Below are positions 18,670 to 27,808 of a DNA stretch of 64,000 nt, one piece after another. The position numbers were made by a program, and so were the translations under genes. The notes below the pieces were generated by a model. It was not told the DNA's origin, did not search any database, and was given only the letters and a program-made list of their open reading frames with translations. Origin of the DNA: Arthrobacter sp. Soil764 (GTDB lineage: Bacteria > Actinomycetota > Actinomycetes > Actinomycetales > Micrococcaceae). How positions within the stretch are numbered: the stretch's first letter is position 1; every line of letters starts with the position of its first letter. The DNA lies in contig NZ_LMSI01000001.1 of the NCBI RefSeq assembly GCF_001428075.1, forward strand, positions 94,516 through 158,515. Reading direction: 5' to 3'.

Positions 18670-19047
18670 ATGGAGCCCGTAACGGTCGACGGCGGCAAAG
18701 GCACCGTGGAATTGCGCGACGACGGGATCATCCACCTTATCTGGGAACGCAGCGTCCGGATAGAAGTCGAAGATGCGCAGGCCGCGATGGCCACTGTCAA
18801 CCAGGTGGCCGGCGCCGGCAGCTATCCCATGCTGGTGGACATGGCCACCACTGAGAATGTGAGCATCCAGGCGCGCTCGGTGTTCTCCATCCCGTGCGCG
18901 GCCAACCGCATTGCCCTGCTGGGGGCGAGCCCGGTGGACCGGATCCTCGCGAATTTCTTCCTGGGCGTCCACGTTCCGCCCTGCCCCACGCGCTTCTTCA
19001 CCTCCCGGACCGAGTCCATGAAGTGGCTGCAGCAGGCCGGGAAGTAA
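18670..19047 (+). CDS. STAS/SpoIIAA-like small protein (DUF7793 type)
   Basis: A 125-residue cytoplasmic protein. Its pattern GTVELRDDGIIHLIWERSV, then YPMLVDMATTENVSIQARSVF and AANRIALLGASPVDRILANFF, fits the alternating beta/alpha layout of SpoIIAA/STAS-like proteins common in Arthrobacter. The ATG at 18670 follows a strong GGAGGGAGG; a longer in-frame ORF from 18586 has no such site. The role is unknown; related proteins are often near stress regulators. Confidence 0.7.
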   Translation: MEPVTVDGGKGTVELRDDGIIHLIWERSVRIEVEDAQAAMATVNQVAGAGSYPMLVDMATTENVSIQARSVFSIPCAANRIALLGASPVDRILANFFLGVHVPPCPTRFFTSRTESMKWLQQAGK

Positions 19048-19060
19048 CCTGCCGGAAGGG

Positions 19061-20080
19061 TCAGCCGGCGGGTGTGGCGGTGCTCTGCCGGACCACCAGC
19101 TCCGGTGTGAACACCACTGAGCGGTGCACGGGGGTCTGGGACTCCACTTCCTCTGATAACAGCTCGATGGCCGTCCGGCCCAGCAATTCAGTCGGCTGGC
19201 GGATGGAGGACAGCGGAACCACGGCGGACACCGCAAAATCGATGTCGTCATAACCAATCAGTGCCACGTCCTCGGGGATCCGGAACGTATGGGTCATGGT
19301 GAGCGACTGCATGACGCCAAGGGCCAGGAGGTCGTTGGCGCAGAAAATGCCGTCCGGCAACCCCTCCCGGCCACGTTCCACCAGCACGTCACCCACGCTG
19401 CGGCCCGCAAGGACTGTCTGTCCTTCCGCGTCCAGCACCTCGAGCGTGGCCTCCGGCTCCTCCTTGACGGCGCGGCGGGCCCCCTGGAGGCGGTCCGCCA
19501 CCTGCCGGATGGAGGTGGAGCCGCCGACAAACGCGAGCCGGCGGCGGCCGGTGTCCAGCAGGTGCCGGGCAGCCAGGTACCCGCCGGCGTCGTCATCCAC
19601 CGCCACGGAGCTGAACTTGGACTCGTCAGCGAGCCGGTCCACCAGCACCGTAGGCACTCCGCGCTCGCGGAGGAGGTCCAGCCGGTCCGTGATGTCACCC
19701 ACCGGCGAAATCAACAGGCCCTGGACCCGCTGCTCCTGGAAGAGGTCGATGTAGTTTGCCTCCCGGCTGGCATTGTGGCCGCTGTCGCCCAGCAGGACCG
19801 CGCTGCCCTGCAATGCCGCGGCGTCCTCGGCGGCCCGGACCACCGAGGTGAAGAAGGGGTTGCCGACGTCCAGGACAATGAGCCCGATGGTGCGGCTGTG
19901 GCCCACCCGGAGCTGCCGCGCGGCGTCATTGCGGACAAAGCCGAGTTCATCGATGGCGCGCAGCACCCGTTCCTTGGTCCGGTCCGACACGCGGTCCGGA
20001 TAGTTCAGGACGTTGGATACCGTCCCCACGGCCACGCTTGCGTGGGTGGCCACGTCCTTGATACTGGCTGTGCGGTTCAT
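19061..20080 (-). CDS. LacI family transcriptional regulator (probable rhamnose/RG-I regulator)
   Basis: A 339-residue repressor. The N-terminal helix-turn-helix SIKDVATHASVAVGTVSNVLN is followed by the hinge and a periplasmic-binding-protein-like effector domain ending in VVRQSTATPAG. The ATG at 20080 has GGAG five bases upstream; the longer frame to 20191 reaches into the operator region. It is divergent from the L-rhamnose operon, and operator-like sites at 20179-20203 lie between them. Local control of rha genes by a rhamnose-derived ligand is the natural inference, with autoregulation likely. Confidence 0.92.
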   Translation of the reverse strand: MNRTASIKDVATHASVAVGTVSNVLNYPDRVSDRTKERVLRAIDELGFVRNDAARQLRVGHSRTIGLIVLDVGNPFFTSVVRAAEDAAALQGSAVLLGDSGHNASREANYIDLFQEQRVQGLLISPVGDITDRLDLLRERGVPTVLVDRLADESKFSSVAVDDDAGGYLAARHLLDTGRRRLAFVGGSTSIRQVADRLQGARRAVKEEPEATLEVLDAEGQTVLAGRSVGDVLVERGREGLPDGIFCANDLLALGVMQSLTMTHTFRIPEDVALIGYDDIDFAVSAVVPLSSIRQPTELLGRTAIELLSEEVESQTPVHRSVVFTPELVVRQSTATPAG

Positions 20081-20178
20081 CGACTCTCCGTGCTGATATG
20101 CCGCCGCGGGTGGGTTTCCGTGCGGGAGATCAAAAGTTTCTGCTGTTGCTTGACACCTGCTCAAGTCCAAGAGTACTT

Positions 20179-20203
20179 TGAATCGTACCAATGAAACGAT
20201 TCA
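20179..20203. promoter_or_regulatory. Paired LacI operator candidates in the lacI-rhaM interval
   Basis: Two class A-like motifs stand one base apart: TGAATCGTACCA (20179-20190) and TGAAACGATTCA (20192-20203). The second fits the motif TGWAWCGWWTCA exactly; the first has a weak right arm. The outer halves also form an 8-bp inverted repeat (TGAATCGT / ACGATTCA). They lie 29 bases upstream of the rhaM start, a typical repressor position. Confidence 0.65.
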
Positions 20204-20231
20204 AAACTTTTCGAAGTTGAAGGGATTCCCA

Positions 20232-20576
20232 ATGAGGGTGTGTTTCCGTTCTTCTGTCCAGCCGGCGCTGATCGACGAATACCGCCGCCGGCATGCGGCG
20301 GTGTGGCCGGAAATGCTGCACGCCCTCAAGGAAGCGGGCTGGCACAACTACTCCCTCTTCCTTGCCGCGGACGGGCTGCTGGTGGGCTACGTGGAGTGCG
20401 ACGACTTCGATGCCGTCCGTGCCCGCATGGCCCTCACAGACGTCAACGCCCGCTGGCAGGCGGAGATGGCAACCCTTTTTCAAGATTCCGGCCAGGCGCC
20501 CGACGAAGGGTTCCAGGTCCTGGAAGAAGTCTTCAACCTCGACAGCCAGTTGGCAGCACAGTCCTCCGCAGGCTGA
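20232..20576 (+). CDS. rhaM: L-rhamnose mutarotase
   Basis: A 114-residue cytoplasmic enzyme interconverting alpha- and beta-L-rhamnopyranose, which supplies the isomerase with the right anomer. Length and motifs fit the family: the catalytic His region DEYRRRHAAVWPEM near the N-terminus and GWHNYSLFL in the middle. The ATG at 20232 with GAAGGGA upstream gives MRVCFRSS, the expected N-terminus. It is the first gene of the rhamnose operon. Confidence 0.92.
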   Translation: MRVCFRSSVQPALIDEYRRRHAAVWPEMLHALKEAGWHNYSLFLAADGLLVGYVECDDFDAVRARMALTDVNARWQAEMATLFQDSGQAPDEGFQVLEEVFNLDSQLAAQSSAG

Positions 20577-20669
20577 CTGATAAAACGCAGACACGACCAG
20601 CACGGCTCCAGCAGCGGGGCAACCACCACAACGCATCAGACTGATCATCAAACACCGGAAAGAACCATC

Positions 20670-21836
20670 ATGAATGACGTAGCAACGGCGCTGGGCAGGC
20701 TCGGGGAGCTTGCCATCGAGGTCCCCTCGTGGGCCTATGGAAATTCAGGCACACGGTTCAAGGTGTTTGGCACACCCGGGACCCCGCGGACCGTGCAGGA
20801 GAAGCTGGCCGATGCCGCCAAGGTTCACGAACTGACCGGCTTGGCGCCCACGGTGGCTCTGCATATTCCGTGGGACAAGGTGGATGACTACGCCGCCCTG
20901 AAGGAGTATGCGGCCGGCCTGGGCGTGGGCCTGGGAACGATCAACTCCAACACGTTCCAGGATGACGAGTACAAGTTTGGTTCATTGACCTCGTCCAGCG
21001 AGTCCGTGCGCCGCCGGGCTGTCGACCACCACCTGGACTGCATCGAGATCATGCACGCCACGGGCTCCAGGGACCTGAAGATCTGGCTGGCGGACGGCAC
21101 CAACTACCCCGGCCAGGATGACATGCGCGGCCGCCAGGACCGGTTGGCCGAGTCACTGCAGGAGATTTACGCCGCCCTGGGCAACGAGCAGCGCCTGGTG
21201 CTCGAGTACAAGTTCTTCGAGCCCGCTTTCTACCACACGGACGTTCCAGACTGGGGCACCTCCTACGCCCAGACCCTGGCGCTGGGCGAGAAGGCGTTCG
21301 TCTGCCTGGACACCGGCCACCACGCCCCGGGCACCAACATCGAGTTCATCGTGATGCAGCTGCTGCGCCTGGGCAAACTGGGCTCCTTCGACTTCAACTC
21401 GCGCTTCTACGCCGACGACGACCTCATCGTGGGTGCCGCTGACCCGTTCCAGCTCTTCCGCATCATGCACGAGGTCATCCGCGGCGGCGGCTTCGGCAAG
21501 GATTCCGGCGTGGCCCTCATGCTGGACCAGTGCCACAACCTGGAAGAGAAGATCCCGGGCCAGATCCGCTCCGTCCTGAACGTCCAGGAAATGACCGCCC
21601 GGGCCCTGCTGGTGGACACCGCAGCCCTGGCCGAGGCCCAGCGCGCCGGGGATGTCCTGGCAGCCAACGGCATCTTCAACGATGCCTTCTACACCGACGT
21701 CCGGCCCATCCTGGCCGAGTGGCGTGAAACCCGCAGCCTCCCCGCGGACCCGCTGGCCGCCTTCAAGGCCAGCGGATACCAGAAAAAGATCAACGAGGAC
21801 CGCGTGGGCGGCCAGCAAGCCGGATGGGGCGCCTGA
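20670..21836 (+). CDS. rhaI: L-rhamnose isomerase, RhaI type
   Basis: Converts L-rhamnose to L-rhamnulose. The protein has 388 residues and belongs to the RhaI subtype known from Streptomyces and other Gram-positives, not the E. coli RhaA type. It has a TIM-barrel fold with probable metal ligands in LVLEYKFFEPAFYHTDV, CLDTGHHAPGTN and MLDQCHN. An RBS-like AAAGAA precedes the ATG. The neighbours confirm the pathway. Confidence 0.93.
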   Translation: MNDVATALGRLGELAIEVPSWAYGNSGTRFKVFGTPGTPRTVQEKLADAAKVHELTGLAPTVALHIPWDKVDDYAALKEYAAGLGVGLGTINSNTFQDDEYKFGSLTSSSESVRRRAVDHHLDCIEIMHATGSRDLKIWLADGTNYPGQDDMRGRQDRLAESLQEIYAALGNEQRLVLEYKFFEPAFYHTDVPDWGTSYAQTLALGEKAFVCLDTGHHAPGTNIEFIVMQLLRLGKLGSFDFNSRFYADDDLIVGAADPFQLFRIMHEVIRGGGFGKDSGVALMLDQCHNLEEKIPGQIRSVLNVQEMTARALLVDTAALAEAQRAGDVLAANGIFNDAFYTDVRPILAEWRETRSLPADPLAAFKASGYQKKINEDRVGGQQAGWGA

Positions 21837-21842
21837 ATAGCC

Positions 21843-23879
21843 ATGACGAACAAGACTGTTGAAGAACTGATTTCCCGTTCCAACCGACTGGGTGCGGACA
21901 AGCGGAACACCAACTTTGCCGGCGGCAACACCTCCGCCAAGGGCACCGAAAAGGACCCCGTCACCGGTGAGGACGTCCAGCTGCTGTGGGTCAAGGGATC
22001 CGGCGGGGACCTGGGCACGTTGAAAGCGGAGAACCTCGCGGTGCTGCGCCTGGACCGGCTGAACGCCCTGAAGAACGTCTATCCGGGCGTTGAGCGAGAA
22101 GACGAGATGGTGGCCGCGTTCGATTACTGCCTGCACGGCAAGGGCGGCGCGGCTCCCTCGATCGACACTGCCATGCACGGCCTGGTTGACGCCGCGCACG
22201 TGGACCACCTGCACCCGGACTCCGGCATTGCCATTGCGACGGCGGCGGACGGCGAAGCGCTGACCACCAAGATCTTCGGCAACAAGGTTGTCTGGGTGCC
22301 CTGGCGCCGTCCGGGGTTCCAGCTGGGCCTGGACATCGCCGCGATCAAGGAAGCCAACCCCCAGGCCATCGGCACGATCCTGGGCGGCCACGGCATCACC
22401 GCCTGGGGTAATACCAGCGAAGAAGCCGAGCAGAACTCGCTGTGGATCATTGAGCAGGCCGAGAAGTACATCAAGGACAACGGCAAGGCGGAGCCTTTCG
22501 GCCCCAAGCTGCCCGGTTACGGTGCCCTGCCGGAGGCAGAGCGCCGCGCCAAGGCCGCAGCCCTGGCACCCGTGATCCGCGGCCTGGCCTCCACCGACAA
22601 GCCGCAGCTGGGGCACTTCAGCGATGACGCCGTCGTCCTGGACTTCCTCGAAGCCGCGGAGCACCCGCGCCTGGGCGCCCTGGGCACCTCCTGCCCGGAC
22701 CACTTCCTGCGCACCAAGGTCAAGCCGCTGATCCTGGACCTGCCCGCCAACGCCTCGATCGAGGACTCGATCGCGCGGCTGCACGAGCTGCACGCCGACT
22801 ACCGCGAGGACTACCAGGCCTACTACGACCGCAACAAGGACCAGGACAGTCCCGCACTGCGCGGTGCGGACCCGGCCATCGTGCTGGTCCCGGGCGTGGG
22901 CATGTTCTCTTTCGGCGCCAACAAGCAGACGGCCCGCGTTGCCGGTGAGTTCTACATCAACGCCATCAACGTGATGCGCGGCGCCGAGGCCATCTCCACC
23001 TACGCCCCGATCGAGGAATCCGAAAAGTTCCGGATCGAGTACTGGGCGCTGGAGGAAGCCAAGCTGGCCCGGATGCCCAAGCCCAAGTCCCACGCCACCC
23101 GCATTGCCCTGGTCACCGGCGCAGCCTCCGGCATCGGCAAGGCCATCGCCACCCGCCTCGCCGCGGAAGGCGCCTGCGTTGTCATCGCAGACCTGAACCT
23201 CGAGAACGCCGAAAAGGTGGCCGAAGAGCTTGGCGGGCCGGACGTTGCCATCGGCGTCCAGGCGGACGTCACGGACGAAGCACAGGTGGCGGCCGCCATC
23301 GATGCCGCCGTCCTGGCGTTCGGCGGAGTGGACCTTGTGGTCAACAACGCCGGCCTGTCCATCTCCAAGCCGCTGCTGGAAACCACCGAAAAGGACTGGG
23401 ACCTGCAGCACAACGTGATGGCCAAGGGCTCGTTCCTGGTGGCCAAGGCAGCAGCGAAGGTGATGATCGCGCAGGGCCTGGGCGGGGACATCATCTACAT
23501 CTCCTCAAAGAACTCCGTGTTCGCCGGCCCCAACAACATCGCCTACTCCGCCACCAAGGCAGACCAGGCACACCAGGTGCGGCTGCTCGCGGCCGAACTG
23601 GGCGAGTACGGCATCCGCGTCAACGGCATCAACCCCGACGGCGTGGTCCGCGGCTCCGGCATCTTCGCCGGCGGCTGGGGTGCCAAGCGCGCCGCAGTCT
23701 ACGGCGTGGACGAGGAAAAACTGGGCGAGTACTACGCCCAGCGCACCCTGCTCAAGCGCGAAGTCCTGCCCGAGCACGTGGCCAACGCCGCCGCCGTGCT
23801 CACCAGCAACGAACTGTCCCACACCACCGGCCTGCACATCCCCGTGGACGCCGGAGTGGCCGCAGCCTTCCTTCGATGA
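21843..23879 (+). CDS. rhaEW: Bifunctional rhamnulose-1-phosphate aldolase / L-lactaldehyde dehydrogenase
   Basis: A 678-residue fusion. The N-terminal class II aldolase half shows GGNTSAKG near residue 29 and the zinc-binding HVDHLHPDSG near residue 120; it splits L-rhamnulose-1-phosphate into DHAP and L-lactaldehyde. The C-terminal half, from about residue 420, is a short-chain dehydrogenase with TGAASGIG, VNNAG and catalytic YSATK, expected to oxidise lactaldehyde to lactate. Such fusions are known in Bacillus and actinobacteria. The symbol follows the naming of the two activities. It starts six bases after the isomerase and overlaps the kinase by four bases. Confidence 0.93.
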   Translation: MTNKTVEELISRSNRLGADKRNTNFAGGNTSAKGTEKDPVTGEDVQLLWVKGSGGDLGTLKAENLAVLRLDRLNALKNVYPGVEREDEMVAAFDYCLHGKGGAAPSIDTAMHGLVDAAHVDHLHPDSGIAIATAADGEALTTKIFGNKVVWVPWRRPGFQLGLDIAAIKEANPQAIGTILGGHGITAWGNTSEEAEQNSLWIIEQAEKYIKDNGKAEPFGPKLPGYGALPEAERRAKAAALAPVIRGLASTDKPQLGHFSDDAVVLDFLEAAEHPRLGALGTSCPDHFLRTKVKPLILDLPANASIEDSIARLHELHADYREDYQAYYDRNKDQDSPALRGADPAIVLVPGVGMFSFGANKQTARVAGEFYINAINVMRGAEAISTYAPIEESEKFRIEYWALEEAKLARMPKPKSHATRIALVTGAASGIGKAIATRLAAEGACVVIADLNLENAEKVAEELGGPDVAIGVQADVTDEAQVAAAIDAAVLAFGGVDLVVNNAGLSISKPLLETTEKDWDLQHNVMAKGSFLVAKAAAKVMIAQGLGGDIIYISSKNSVFAGPNNIAYSATKADQAHQVRLLAAELGEYGIRVNGINPDGVVRGSGIFAGGWGAKRAAVYGVDEEKLGEYYAQRTLLKREVLPEHVANAAAVLTSNELSHTTGLHIPVDAGVAAAFLR

Positions 23880-25336
23880 GCACAGTTCCTGGCCCCGGCG
23901 TGTTTGCCGCCGTCGACATTGGTGCCTCCTCAGGGCGCGTGATGCTGGGCCGCGTTACCGGGTCCGGGGTGTCGCTGGAGACAGTGCACCGCTTCCCCAA
24001 CGGCGTGGTGGAGCTCGACGGCGGCCTTCGCTGGGACTTCGACGCCCTGTTCGCGGAGGTCCTGTCCGGCCTCCGCGCCGCGGCCACAGTGGCGGCCGTG
24101 CAGGGCGAAACGATCACCAGCATCGGCATTGACACCTGGGCGGTGGACTACGGCCTGGTGAATGCGTCGGGGAAGCTGGTGGCACAGCCTTTCAGCTACC
24201 GCGACGACCGCAGCAGGGCAGCCATTGCCCCTGTCCACGCAAAACTGGACCCGGCGCGCCTGTACCAGACCACGGGGCTGCAGTTCCTGCAGTTCAACAC
24301 CATCTACCAGCTGGCCACCGAACGTCACCTGGACGGGTTGAAGGCGCTGCTGATCCCGGACCTGATCGCGTTCCTGCTGACCGGGGTGCGCCGGACCGAG
24401 GCCACCAACGCCTCCACCACCGGGCTGTTCGACGCCGTGGCGGGGGAGTGGGCCACCGAGTTCTTCAGGGCGCTGGGGCTGCGGAAGGACCTGTTCCCGC
24501 CATTGATCCAGCCCGGGGAGGCCTACGGAAACCTCCTGCCGGATGTTGCCGCAGCGGTGGGCTTGCACCGGGAAACCACCGTTGTGGCGGTGGGTTCGCA
24601 CGACACTGCCTCCGCGGTGGTTGCCGTTCCTGCCCGGGATGACGCTTTTGCCTACATCTCCTCCGGTACCTGGTCCCTGGTGGGGCTGGAACTGAAGCAT
24701 CCGGTTCTGACGGAGGCCAGCAGGGAAGCCAACTTCACCAATGAACGGGGCGTGGACGGCACCATCCGCTACCTGCGCAACGTGGGTGGACTATGGCTGC
24801 TGAGCGAATGCCAGCGGACCTGGGCCGGCGAGGGTTTCCAGCCGGACCTCGCCGCACTGCTGGCGGCCGCCGCGGCATTGCCCGCCGGCGGTCCGCAGGT
24901 AAATGCCGACGATCCCTACTTCATTGCGCCGGGCAGTATGCCGGAGCGGATCCGGGCGGCCGTACGGCGCACCGGTGAGGTCCTGGCCAACGATCCGGCG
25001 GCCATCACCCGCTGCATCATGGACAGCCTCGCCGCTGCGTATGCCAGGACCATCACGGCTGCAGAACGCCTGGCGGACCGTGAGGTGGATGTGGTGCACG
25101 TAGTGGGCGGCGGCTCGCAGAACACCCTGCTCTGCCAGCTCACCGCCAATGCCACCGGGCGCCCCGTGGTGGCCGGCCCCGTCGAGGCCACAGCCCTGGG
25201 TAACGTGCTCATCCAGGCCCGCGCCGCCGGGGCACGCACTGGCGGACTGCCACAGCTGCGCGGAATCATTGCCGCCGGAACCAGCCTTCGTCGCTACGAA
25301 CCGCTCATCACCGCGCACCAGGGGTACGTGAAGTAA
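23876..25336 (+). CDS. rhaB: Rhamnulokinase
   Basis: A 486-residue FGGY-family kinase phosphorylating L-rhamnulose at O-1. The N-terminal ATPase fold motif VDIGASSGRVMLGRV is characteristic of RhaB. SHDTASAVVAVP and the glycine-rich VVHVVGGGSQNTLLCQ contribute to the nucleotide site. The start overlaps the aldolase stop (ATGA), indicating coupled translation. Confidence 0.94.
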   Translation: MSTVPGPGVFAAVDIGASSGRVMLGRVTGSGVSLETVHRFPNGVVELDGGLRWDFDALFAEVLSGLRAAATVAAVQGETITSIGIDTWAVDYGLVNASGKLVAQPFSYRDDRSRAAIAPVHAKLDPARLYQTTGLQFLQFNTIYQLATERHLDGLKALLIPDLIAFLLTGVRRTEATNASTTGLFDAVAGEWATEFFRALGLRKDLFPPLIQPGEAYGNLLPDVAAAVGLHRETTVVAVGSHDTASAVVAVPARDDAFAYISSGTWSLVGLELKHPVLTEASREANFTNERGVDGTIRYLRNVGGLWLLSECQRTWAGEGFQPDLAALLAAAAALPAGGPQVNADDPYFIAPGSMPERIRAAVRRTGEVLANDPAAITRCIMDSLAAAYARTITAAERLADREVDVVHVVGGGSQNTLLCQLTANATGRPVVAGPVEATALGNVLIQARAAGARTGGLPQLRGIIAAGTSLRRYEPLITAHQGYVK

Positions 25337-25390
25337 AAATAGAGGAACTCCACGTGAGGCCTACAAACAACTGAAAGCCGAAGGACAACG

Positions 25391-26410
25391 ATGCCCCTCT
25401 TCGACCTGCCCCTGGACCAGCTGCGCAGCTACACCTCCGGCGTCACCCCGCCCGAGGACCTGGCCGCGTTCTGGGATGCCACTCTGGCGGAGGCGCGCGC
25501 CTTCCCGCTGTCCGCGTCCTTTGAACCGGTGGAGAACTACCTCACGGTGATCGACACCCTCGACGTCACCTTCGCCGGCTTTGGCGGCGCACCGGTTAGG
25601 GGCTGGCTGCACCTTCCCGCCCACCGGGATGCCGGCGCGCAGCTTCCCGTGGTGGTGAACTACATCGGCTATTCCGGCGGCCGCGGCCTGGTCAACCAGG
25701 ACACGCGCTGGGCGCAGGCCGGGTACGCGCACTTCATCATGGACACCCGCGGCCAGGGCTACGGCTTCACGCTGGGGCATACCGCCGATCCACACTCCTC
25801 AGCCGGGGACGTGGCGCACGCCGGGCTGATGACCCGGGGCATCGCCAGCCGGGAGGACTACTACTACCGCCGGGTCTATGTGGACGCCTTCCGCGCGATA
25901 GAGGCCGCCCAGGCCCACCCCGCCGTCGATCCGTCCAAGGTGGTGCTGGCCGGAGTCAGCCAGGGCGGCGGGCTGGTGGTGGCCGCGGCAGGGCTTACCG
26001 CCGGAAGGCTCGACGGCGTCATCGCCGCGCTGCCCGATGTCCCCTTCCTCCAGGACTTCCCCCGGGCCATCGACATCACCCCGCGCGGGCCGTACCCGGA
26101 AATTGCCCAGTTCCTGGCACGCCATCGGGACCGCTACGAGTCCACGCTCGCCGTCCTGGGCTACTTCGACGGCGTGAACCTGGCCCGCTCCGCCATCGCG
26201 CCGGCACTGTACTCAGCGGCGCTGATGGACGACATCTGCCCGCCGTCCACTGTGTTCGCCAGCTTCAATGCCTACGGCTCCGGGATGTCCGCATCCTCAG
26301 CCAGCCGGGCGGAGAAGGAGATCGAGGTATACCGCTTCAACAACCATGAAGGCGGCCAGGAACACCACTGGATCCGGCAACTGGTGTTTCTCCGCAAGAT
26401 TTTGGGGTAG
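25391..26410 (+). CDS. Acetyl esterase of the acetylxylan esterase/cephalosporin-C deacetylase family (CE7)
   Basis: A 339-residue alpha/beta hydrolase. It has the CE7 signature YIGYSGGRG near residue 91, the nucleophile Ser190 in GVSQGGG, an Asp in LMDDICPPST and a C-terminal catalytic His in NNHEGGQEHH. It would deacetylate short acetylated oligosaccharides in the cytoplasm. GAAGGAC is a good RBS. It lies 54 bases after rhaB and probably extends that operon, complementing the YesT-like esterase. Confidence 0.9.
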   Translation: MPLFDLPLDQLRSYTSGVTPPEDLAAFWDATLAEARAFPLSASFEPVENYLTVIDTLDVTFAGFGGAPVRGWLHLPAHRDAGAQLPVVVNYIGYSGGRGLVNQDTRWAQAGYAHFIMDTRGQGYGFTLGHTADPHSSAGDVAHAGLMTRGIASREDYYYRRVYVDAFRAIEAAQAHPAVDPSKVVLAGVSQGGGLVVAAAGLTAGRLDGVIAALPDVPFLQDFPRAIDITPRGPYPEIAQFLARHRDRYESTLAVLGYFDGVNLARSAIAPALYSAALMDDICPPSTVFASFNAYGSGMSASSASRAEKEIEVYRFNNHEGGQEHHWIRQLVFLRKILG

Positions 26411-26425
26411 ATTCCCCCCCGGGAT

Positions 26426-26441
26426 GAGAAAGCGTTTTCTC
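26426..26441. promoter_or_regulatory. Palindromic LacI-type operator candidate before the GPH symporter
   Basis: GAGAAAGCGTTTTCTC is a 16-bp inverted repeat with one asymmetric pair and the central CG of LacI-type sites. It sits 20 bases before the symporter start, overlapping where the transcript would begin. The symporter may therefore have its own control, with a sequence different from class A sites. Confidence 0.5.
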
Positions 26442-26460
26442 TGCCCGTGGACGAGGAGAA

Positions 26461-27786
26461 ATGAAGCGACTGAACAGGGCCGCCATCGTGGGCTACGGCG
26501 CGGGTGACGCGGCGAACAGCATGATCATCAGTACCGCCAACATGTTCCTGCTGGTTTACTACACCGATGTTGCCGGCATTGGCGCCGCCGCCGCCGGCAC
26601 GCTCCTGGTGGTGGCGCGGGTGTTCAACGCCTTCACCGACATTGCCGCCGGCCGGATCGTGGACCGTTTCCACAGCCCCCGCTGGGGAAAGTTCCGGCCC
26701 TTCGTGGTCTTCGGCTTTGTTCCGCTGGTGCTCGGGATTGCCGTGTTCCATGTGCCCGACGTCGAACCGGCGCTGAAACTCCTGTACGCCTACTGCACGT
26801 ACGGCCTGGTCTGCCTTGCCTACAGCCTGGTGAACGTTCCCTACGGCTGCCTGGTGGGGGCCATGACCCAGGACCCCGCGGAACGGGCCAGGCTGGCCGG
26901 CGCCCGGACCATCGGCGGGCTGTCCACGGGCGCAGTGCTCGGGTTCTTCGTGGCCCCGCTCCTGGGCAGGGGCGGGGACATCCAGCAGATCTTCACCGTG
27001 CTGACGCTGGCCTTCGCGGTGATCGGATCCGCGCTCTACGTATTCACGGGGATCGCATGCCGGGAACAGGTGGCCGGCAGCGTTCCCAGGATCAGTTGGC
27101 GCCAGACCGTGGAGGCGCTCAAGGTCAACTCGCCGCTGTTGGTCCTGTGCCTCAGCTCCGTGCTGTTGGTGACGGGCAACTCCGCCACCGTGGCCGCCCA
27201 GTTCTACTACCTGCGTGACGTCCTTGGCCGGGTGGATCTCTTCCCGCTGTTGGCGGCCACGCAGGTGGTGATCACCTTGGCGCTGGCCGTCGTGATGCCG
27301 CGCCCGGTGGCCCGGTGGGGCAAGAAGGCGGTCTTCACCCTGGGCTGCCTCCTCGGCACAGCAGGCGGGATGGTGGTCTTCCTGGCACCCGCTGGAGTTC
27401 CCTGGTTGGCGGCGGCCGGCATGGTGGTGGCGCAGGTGTCGGCCGCAACGGTCAGCATCCTCACCTGGGCCCTGATCGCGGACACGGTGGAATACGGCGA
27501 ATGGAAGACCGGTGTCAGGGTCCAGGGCATCAACTATGCGCTCCTGGCGGCAACCCGGAAACTGGGCATGGGCTTCGGCGGCGGACTGGTGGCCTTCGCG
27601 TTGGCGTGGGGCGGGTATTCCTCGTCCCTGGCGGAGCAGGCTGCCCCCGCGGTCATGGCCATCCGCGCCGCCGCGGGGCTGCTGCCCGCTGTCCTGGTGC
27701 TGGCAGCGGTGGGCATTATGTACTGGTACCGCCTGCCTGACCGCAAGCACGCAGAACTGGTGGCCGGACTCCAAAGCCGGCGGTAA
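26461..27786 (+). CDS. GPH family sugar:cation symporter (MFS)
   Basis: A 441-residue transporter with twelve predicted membrane helices of the glycoside-pentoside-hexuronide family (MelB/YicJ type). Family features include the early GYGAGDAANSMIIS, the helix 2-3 loop GRIVDRFHSPRWGKFRP and WALIADTVEYGEW later in the protein. It likely imports rhamnose, a galacturonide or a small glycoside. The location after the CE7 esterase and rha genes supports that, but substrate cannot be read from sequence. AGGAGAA directly precedes the ATG. Confidence 0.9.
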   Translation: MKRLNRAAIVGYGAGDAANSMIISTANMFLLVYYTDVAGIGAAAAGTLLVVARVFNAFTDIAAGRIVDRFHSPRWGKFRPFVVFGFVPLVLGIAVFHVPDVEPALKLLYAYCTYGLVCLAYSLVNVPYGCLVGAMTQDPAERARLAGARTIGGLSTGAVLGFFVAPLLGRGGDIQQIFTVLTLAFAVIGSALYVFTGIACREQVAGSVPRISWRQTVEALKVNSPLLVLCLSSVLLVTGNSATVAAQFYYLRDVLGRVDLFPLLAATQVVITLALAVVMPRPVARWGKKAVFTLGCLLGTAGGMVVFLAPAGVPWLAAAGMVVAQVSAATVSILTWALIADTVEYGEWKTGVRVQGINYALLAATRKLGMGFGGGLVAFALAWGGYSSSLAEQAAPAVMAIRAAAGLLPAVLVLAAVGIMYWYRLPDRKHAELVAGLQSRR

Positions 27787-27808
27787 CGGAATGTGACGGA
27801 CACTGATT

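Noticed and set aside
21153..23411. 752-codon minus-strand frame opposite the rhamnose genes
   Set aside because: It mirrors the isomerase and aldolase codons exactly, and no family features are visible.
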